Shown here one piece after another: positions 57,915-64,000 of a stretch of DNA of 64,000 nt. The DNA is from Phorcus lineatus. Its lineage: Eukaryota; Mollusca; Gastropoda; Trochida; Trochidae. Every line of letters begins with the position of its first letter. Position 1 is the stretch's first letter. Where the stretch lies: NCBI GenBank assembly GCA_921293015.1, contig OV121093.1, positions 29,398,622 to 29,462,621 of the forward strand. Reading direction: 5' to 3'. Made by a program: the position numbers and the translations under genes. The notes under the pieces are model-generated. The model saw only the letters and a list, made by a program, of their open reading frames with translations. It was not told where the DNA came from and made no database searches.

Positions 57915-59444
57915 ATGGAGTTTTACAGGTTATTTTCTGTGTGGATCATTGTTTCTCTTCTGTCAGGAGTCAAGAGTAATGAAGACATTGAAAAGCTTAA
58001 TGACAGTAAAGCTGATCTCTTAAGTAAACGGGTGAATAACATTATCAAGATGAAGACAGATCTGAAGAAGACTATTCGACAATACATCACTGAGTCAGTG
58101 TCCGATATACTGGAAGAGGAATCCGCTGAAAAACTGATCCCGTCTCAGGTTTTTCATCAGATGAGCACATCCCTCGGACAGGACGAAGATAACATCAATG
58201 TGTATTCAGTTGGTCTTCAGAGCGGTAAGCGACATATCACTGAAATGTTTCCTTGGTCCCAAATTCTTGTTAAATCTAAATTCATAACATATGTATTAGC
58301 ACGTCATGGTCAACAAATCAAGGAAGTTAATCACGATCTGGGAGACAAGAAGGATTCAAGTGAATCGTCATCTGAAACCATCAATAATGCAATAGCTTCA
58401 CTACAAGATTTGTCTAAATATCTGAAATCAGGAGCTCTGACAAACAAACTTGCAAGATATGATCTTCAAATAAATAAACTCAACCAAACGCTGAGGGAAC
58501 AAAGTGCAAATGCAAATTCATGCAAATCAACGAATGTAACTATCAATAGAGAAACTGATTCGGCGATAAATACAAGAAAAACAATTTCATTGTCCCCGAC
58601 TACTACTACTGCTGCTGTACCTAGAGCTGTAACAACATCTAAACCAAGCACGGAGAATAGTCGGATCCTTGTTGTACCATATTATCAAACAGCTCGTCTT
58701 GAGATGCGACAGTTCAACATCATCACAAACTCTTTTGACAAATATCCTTATCTGTCTCTTGCCAATTATCAGTCTGCCCTCTATGTTTCCAAAATAAATG
58801 CTTTGTTGATTGGTCTTAGCCAACCCAGCAGGATCATCATCTCAGAACTGAACACTTCAAAAACTGAAACAATAAAACGCAATGTTAGGACATATGGATT
58901 GGCAGCTGATGAGAAAAGAGGAATTATTTTCCTCACAATATGGAATCGACATTCTAATACTAAATCAATTGGTAGAATGTCCTTACGTGGGAAAAACTTT
59001 ACTACCTTAGTGGACCTATCAGATTATGTTGGTACTCCTCTTGCTGTAGCAATAAACCCAACAACAAAGACAATATATGCCTCTAATATTTATAAACTGC
59101 TCCAAGTATTCTATGATGGAACTGGTTTGAGGACACTTGACACTGGTTATGGCATCTACGGAGTAACTCTGGACATCACCAAGGGTCTCCTGTACTACAA
59201 CAAGGTGAAGAAGCTGATGAAAATGTCTCTGTCTTCAGAGACTATAATTACTGGTGAAGTGACGCGGTTTAACTTTTATATTTGGAATCTGATTTTCTAC
59301 CAAAATAAAGTGTATTACTCGAGCGGGGGTAAATTCCCCGGTGTACTGGGAGTAGTGGATGTAGAACATAACAGTGTGTCTAGAACACTTCAATCAGTGA
59401 ATGTGTCCGGTGTGTACGACTGTTCTATTTGTTTGATTCCGTAA
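57915..59444 (+). CDS. secreted coiled-coil / YWTD-like beta-propeller protein, paralogue B (full length)
   Basis: A single-exon frame of 509 codons. A signal peptide (LFSVWIIVSLLSGVKS, residues 6-21) is followed by coiled-coil segments that are shorter than in paralogue A: two heptad-rich blocks of roughly 25 and 20 residues are missing. The Thr/Ser/Pro linker (SPTTTTAAVPRAVTTSKPST, about 215-235) is conserved. The propeller has LAADEKRGIIFLTIW, SIGRMSLRGKNFTTLVDL, AVAINPTTKTIYASN, YDGTGLRTLDTG and LDITKGLLYYNKVKKL. It ends GVLGVVDVEHNSVSRTLQSV ... YDCSICLIP, and the terminal DC-SIC cysteine pair could close the propeller. It is the better model of the family's complete C-terminus. Probably extracellular and oligomeric through the coiled coil. 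Ligand and tissue are unknown. Indels relative to paralogue A stay in frame, which argues for purifying selection on both since duplication. Confidence 0.88.
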   Translation: MEFYRLFSVWIIVSLLSGVKSNEDIEKLNDSKADLLSKRVNNIIKMKTDLKKTIRQYITESVSDILEEESAEKLIPSQVFHQMSTSLGQDEDNINVYSVGLQSGKRHITEMFPWSQILVKSKFITYVLARHGQQIKEVNHDLGDKKDSSESSSETINNAIASLQDLSKYLKSGALTNKLARYDLQINKLNQTLREQSANANSCKSTNVTINRETDSAINTRKTISLSPTTTTAAVPRAVTTSKPSTENSRILVVPYYQTARLEMRQFNIITNSFDKYPYLSLANYQSALYVSKINALLIGLSQPSRIIISELNTSKTETIKRNVRTYGLAADEKRGIIFLTIWNRHSNTKSIGRMSLRGKNFTTLVDLSDYVGTPLAVAINPTTKTIYASNIYKLLQVFYDGTGLRTLDTGYGIYGVTLDITKGLLYYNKVKKLMKMSLSSETIITGEVTRFNFYIWNLIFYQNKVYYSSGGKFPGVLGVVDVEHNSVSRTLQSVNVSGVYDCSICLIP

Positions 59445-60050
59445 CTACACACAACATGGTTGAATGTAGAAATTATTCTGTTCTCTTTATATAATTTTGT
59501 TTATTGAAATTATTTTGATAAAATCTTGATTACTATTTTTGTAATGTGTTATACGGTAAATCAGCAAGTTCAGAACAAATGTTTGTTATAAAAAATTCAA
59601 ATCTTTTCTTTTAGGAAATGAAGGAATGTGTGAACGAAATTGTTGATGATCTATTTTCTGATATTTTCATATAAATGGCTTTTTATGTAAAACGACTTAG
59701 GAAAGTTTAATGTATGTATTATGCAGTTACAATACATTTTGTGAATAAGACATTTTATATAAGATTTTTAAAAAGTACACTGTTTGAAAGACAGATAAAA
59801 AACCATATATTTTTTCTTAATTAAAATGATTATAATTGTAAAATTTTAGAATAAATGAGTTTTGGAAGTGCCTTTTTCTCTTTTTCAAAACAGTCCCTAA
59901 TGTTTTGTGTTGGTTGAGGTTTTGAAGTGTTATGTCTTTTGGGGGTAAGTGTAACAGATACACGTATCAAGGTACATGTTTACAAAACAACAAAGCCTGC
60001 AAATAACCTCAAAGTGTGGAGATTTGTCGTTTGTGTTGAGTGATTTGGCC
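59445..60050 (+). other. 3' flank of paralogue B
   Basis: AT-rich sequence corresponding to 14397-15120 with many indels. tgtcttttgggggtaagtgt parallels tgtcttgtgggggaaatgtg of copy A. Noncoding. Confidence 0.55.
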
Positions 60051-60880
60051 CTTTTGTCCCCAGGGAGTCGTATTACCTTCTACAGAGGCATAACGCAGAT
60101 AATACTTTGACTATATTTCATTGATATTGTCTGTAAAGCAATATCCCCGGGAAATGATTCCACCCTCTGCTCCTTGGGTAGTTGAATGGACCCTATGATC
60201 CCAGGCGAGTTCAATCATCAGTTTGTTTTACAGGAAGTCATCACAAAACTTTGTTAAATCGGCGCTATGCTCGCCCGGGTGTTGAGACGACTCTGGTATC
60301 CTCAGCTAGATTAGCCTATGCTACCCCGGGGCGTTGAGTCGGTTTCATGGTCCTAGAGGAGTTGAAAGGCAATTTGCTCCAAAGGAGGTTGTGTATGTCC
60401 AATACTTCCCGAGGAGTTGAGCTCGCATTATACTACCCGGCGAATTAAGTCATCCTTCTTGGGATTAAAGGACACACTCAGCTGTCCGGAGGGTGTAGGG
60501 CAAACCAAACTACCCTTGTTGTCAACTCTTCAGAGAGCAAGGCATAAACTCAGCAAGCAAGGTTCTTAAAGCCGACTCAACTGTCCGAGGATTATAGGGC
60601 CGCCTCAGCTAGCCGAGTACCATAATGATCAGAGTACCGATTGAACTCCCCGTGGATCGTAAAGACGGTTCAACTCCCTAAGGATCAAAGTGTCAATTGA
60701 ACTCCCCGTGGATCGTAAAGACGATTCAACTCCCTAAGGATCAAAGGGCTGACTCAACTCAACGATAATTACAGGGCCGACTCAACTCCCCGAGGATCAC
60801 AGGGCTGACTCAATTCTTTTTGAACATAGAGGCTGGACGGTTAGGTCAGCCCTTTACTCTCGGGAGCCGAGTCGACCATA
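60050..60880. repeat. 28-bp bidirectional GC-rich minisatellite field (copy B)
   Basis: The left part has units oriented as gttgagtcggtttcatggtc. The right part has gactcaactccccgaggatc and acagggccgactcaactccc in the opposite sense. Shorter and more varied than the copy A field, and probably closer to the state before the 1.2-kb duplication. Confidence 0.75.
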
Positions 60881-61690
60881 CACTCCCTCGGATTCTGCCG
60901 ATTGATCCCCAGGCAGTAAACAACAACTTCTATCTGACAAGAGGATAGTCCTTCCTGCTTTATCTATATTCTGCAGCGACATGTCAGTCACGTTATGTTT
61001 AAATGTTTTTGTGGACAGGAAACCGAGATGATGTTTTGAGTGAGAAAGAACACTGAACCAGCTTTTGTCAAAAACCATACTCTATTCACTATACTTAATT
61101 TGTTTAAATCTTGTCACAACTGCATACTTTAATAACTTGATCAGACAATTGCAACAAATGTCTTGTATGCAGAAGTGTATATCTTAATGAAAAGTGACAG
61201 CATATATTTTTAACAAATTATACTATCATGATTTCAATAGAATTTCACTCGGAAAGTATTCCTACAATATATAATAAAAGAAAAGAGAAAGAGAAAAATC
61301 TTGAAAATTGTTGGCATGTCATAATCTACATCAACAGATAAGAAGTCTTTGTATACAAGACTGGTGCAATGACTGTGGCCGAACCAGAGAAGTAGAAGAA
61401 CATTTCAATTAGTTAAACAGTGCACTGCTGGTTGAGTGAATGCTAAATACTTGTACAGACACTTGGAGAGGTGATTAGTTATTTTTAAAGTGGTATATAT
61501 GGCTGATTGAACAATATCAAGTTAAAAAATTTTGATCGAATCAAAAAATAGAATAAAGTATTCATACATGTAGATTTCAATTGGTAAACTGCGCACACGA
61601 TGATGTTTAAATGATTTGGTTGTTGGTTTCAAATATGTCAAACTTTATAAATGGTGTTATTTAATCGAGAAGTATTCGAGTAAGAAAATC
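60881..61690. other. conserved noncoding block of copy B
   Basis: Matches 17330-18075 and then 18540-18585. The minus ORF at 60854-61078 is a length variant of the one at 17291-17539 and is not conserved as protein. Confidence 0.55.
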
Positions 61691-61707
61691 AGCAGTCCAA
61701 TGCTTAT

Positions 61708-62330
61708 ATGTAAGCAGAAACATGTTTACAACATAAGCGACCATAAATGATATTTTCCTGAGTAACAGAACAAGTTTTGTAATAACAATACAAGGCAGAT
61801 AAGAGTTCATTTCTTTGTTTCTATCCTTTAGTCGGTCACCGCAAGCTCATTGACAAATTACTTTAAAAACTAACTAAAACCTCAAAATCTTTATTTTGAT
61901 GCTTTATATTCATTTCAATAACAACATACCATAACCTTTTCTTATTCCTTGTTAGAAGTACACAGTATTAATTCATCTGCTAAATGTATTGATGTAAACA
62001 TTAAACAGATTAATTACAGTTTTGCACTGGTTGACCCGCCTGTTAAGTCCACAGAAACGACTCTGCACGCTTTTCACGCTTTACATGAGCTATCAGTAGC
62101 CTTCTGGCGTGAAATGAATCTCAAGGCATTGTTTTACAATTTTTGTCATAACTTTATATCTAAAATAAGATGAATTGGGAAAATATGAAAGCGAAATATT
62201 GTTTGACCATTTTACACATCGCTTTAAGACTTGCGTTTATATAATTGTAAAGTCTACTCGGTGCTGTATTAAGAAAGAAAGTTTAATAAAAGATTGCAAA
62301 ATAGTCAGATAAATATAATGGGTAGCTGGT
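61708..62330 (+). repeat. dispersed repeat, partner of 25172-25785 (R1-bearing)
   Basis: Nearly identical to 25172-25785 for about 490 bp, with more divergence over the last 130 bp. It contains a family R1 core (ttgacccgcctgttaagtcc ... gcttttcacgctttacatga) at 62025-62135. The 74-codon ORF at 61949-62173 falls entirely in the repeat. Confidence 0.85.
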
Positions 62331-63378
62331 AAATGTAGCCTCACATTCGAATGTCACGTGTTTTTCTAAACTGCTGCGAAGGTTCGTGACACACATAGTA
62401 ATTCAATGATTTATCACACATATTGATGTTTTTATTGACATATTTTCATATGTCGTATTCAAGATATTTAACACAATATTGCAACACAAAGTAGATAATG
62501 TAAACAAAAGAACTTATTCATTTGGTAATGACAGTTCAGATTCTGACTTTAATTTGTCAGTGTAATTGTTCGTTCACTTAGACAGCTACGAATAGTTCAC
62601 GGTACTATACACTTGTAAAATAATATTGAATAGGTATATATCTATTTATTTTAATAAATGAAAATTACAGACCGTTGATTTACAAAGCAGTTTTGTACAG
62701 TGACAATATGAAGATACTATATATATATATATACACCAAACTGACAACAATACGTGTCAAGTAGTCGAACACTTCTCTCAAGCAACCAAGTATTTTTTTT
62801 GTAGTTTAAACCGAATATGTATAGATGATAGTCATGTCATTTTGACCTCGTGCATATCGAAAGTCTTTTTAGGTTTTCCTTGAAAACAAAGGAATTGTCA
62901 AATTTGCATTTGGGGGTGATTATATGTGATTTTTTTAATGTACACCAACACGTCTGCCTTTTATCAAATTATATTTCATGAAAAGCATGGGTTTGTAACA
63001 ATGCGACTCCAAATTTGAGTAAAGCTACACCCTATGTCTTTTCTCCCAGCATTGAAACTGTTGGTTTGAGATAATTAAAAGCTTTGAGAAATCTCAAATA
63101 ACTTCATCTCAACTTCAATTAAAACGTGAAAGTATTTTAAAAGCAATAACTTTATTTGGACAAAGTTTAATGTAAGAAGTTTGTGAAAGGAAGCGTGCAA
63201 CAAACACTTTGCGAAAGGTCAGCAAAGGCAAAGTATCAACTAAAATAATTTTGTAGTCAACTGCGTTATCGTAAAAAGACTAATCCTACCGATACCTTAT
63301 AAGACGATTTAACTAACAAGTGTACGGTCATCATTTAAAAGAATCATTACAACTATCTTTTGAAGAGAAATCTACTGT
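62331..63378. other. no gene seen
   Basis: AT-rich DNA with a short (TA)n run at about 62718-62733. No recognised feature. Confidence 0.5.
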
Positions 63379-63380
63379 AA

Positions 63381-63880
63381 AGTCAACAAGCGTTTGATGA
63401 CAAGAGGCATGAAGAACGTGCTGCACATGCTAAGCGTGTTCATTTCACACGGAAAACATACTCCGCACGTGATCGTGTTTGCCCTTCGGAAGCGGTTGTT
63501 AAAAAATCAAGTAGAGATTTGCCATGTGTTTCGATCTCTTTTACTTGTAGCTATTAGGTTATTGTGTAGCTCAATCAACGGAAGAACTTATTATCAAAAC
63601 AAACATCAATTAAATGAAAGTAAGATCTATAGCCTTCTAATTTCCCATTAAAATCTTCAAGCCCTTTAAAAGTTTCTCTACATTCAAATCTTCTACTTAT
63701 CTTCTTACAAATATTTTACAGATACTGGCGGAAAATCTTACTCTTACTATTGAACTTCGCGTAATTATTTGAAACCTCGGCACTGATTCAACAAACACGA
63801 CAGCGGAGATTACTCTGTATGAACTATTTCACGTGCTATCCGGGCGCTCTTTATCACTGTTACATAACTGAAATGCACGC
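63381..63880 (+). repeat. dispersed repeat, family R1, near full-length
   Basis: Starts gtcaacaagcgtttgatgac and aagaggcatgaag, with several gcacgtg/gcacatg motifs. It passes gatactggcggaaaatctta and cctcggcactgattcaac and ends with cgacagcggagattactctg ... tttcacgtgctatccgggcg. It is the best reference copy in the window for the family, with the same order as 36387-36830. The 85-codon ORF inside it has no counterpart in the other copies. Confidence 0.65.
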
Positions 63881-64000
63881 AAATTTTAATTGTTTGAAAT
63901 ACATGTTTTGTATAACATAGCGAAATAAGATAAACGTGGCATCCTTTACACATGTCAATGTGGAATTTGCTAGAAATAGATGATTGCAATGTATATATTA

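Larger units (their letters stand above)
56840..61690 (+). repeat. segmental duplication, copy B
   Basis: Homologous and colinear with 11690-18585: upstream flank (aatgatgaatataatgtata), gene, 3' flank, a single shorter 28-bp minisatellite field (60120-60880) and the trailing noncoding block (60830-61640). It lacks the 1.2-kb internal tandem copy and the roughly 460-bp 18075-18535 segment. It then joins directly to the dispersed repeat starting at 61708. Confidence 0.8.

Overview
The window is eukaryotic nuclear DNA, most likely from a marine mollusc. The evidence is: AT-rich sequence (about two thirds A+T by eye), a large intron- and repeat-rich landscape, tRNA-derived SINEs with (ATT)n or ACTC-type tails, many kinds of non-LTR retrotransposon remnants, a Tc1 transposon, a BEL/Pao scar, and a B-box/NHL-like TRIM gene of the kind expanded in molluscs. 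SINE/LINE tails reading like gcgttaaacaccaactcact (about 4.49 kb) resemble gastropod repeats, but the species cannot be fixed from sequence alone. Nothing is bacterial or phage-like: no operons, Shine-Dalgarno sites, CRISPR arrays or rRNA.

Layout. 0-8 kb: a possible TIR element, decayed LINE and SINE copies, and an exact-looking 1137-bp tandem duplication of a SINE-tail/LINE-endonuclease fragment (5290-7563). 11.7-18.6 kb: the first copy (A) of a segmental duplication, holding a single-exon gene for a secreted coiled-coil/beta-propeller protein (12777-14318) and a GC-rich 28-bp minisatellite field. 19.56-21.05 kb: a complete-looking Tc1-family transposon. 21-27 kb: dispersed repeats and a perfect-CRE tandem duplication. 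27.76-29.40 kb: last exon of a TRIM-type gene on the minus strand. 31.6-36.8 kb: microsatellites, an 11-bp-based higher-order repeat and CACGTG-rich dispersed repeats. 37.5-38.2 kb: a BEL/Pao scar and an 87-bp tandem repeat. 39.2-40.1 kb (minus): the last exon of a threonine-rich, mucin-like protein built on a 42-bp repeat, beside an ancient 18-bp periodic tract. 41.9-44.0 kb: a 5'-truncated LINE with an intact reverse transcriptase frame. 47.3-50.9 kb: three LINE remnants in opposing orientations. 51.5-52.1 kb: an almost perfect 42-bp minisatellite. 56.8-61.7 kb: the second copy (B) of the segmental duplication, with the intact paralogue 57915-59444. 61.7-64 kb: more dispersed repeats.

The host genes I can defend are the two secreted paralogues, the TRIM-like exon and, less surely, the mucin-like exon; almost everything else recognisable is mobile or repetitive. 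The most unusual parts are the paralogue pair (architecture I cannot name as a family, one copy with a late nonsense codon, both followed by a minisatellite whose units occur in both orientations) and the tandem arrays built from 11-, 18-, 28- and 42-bp units. All identities are by eye; no alignment or database search was run.
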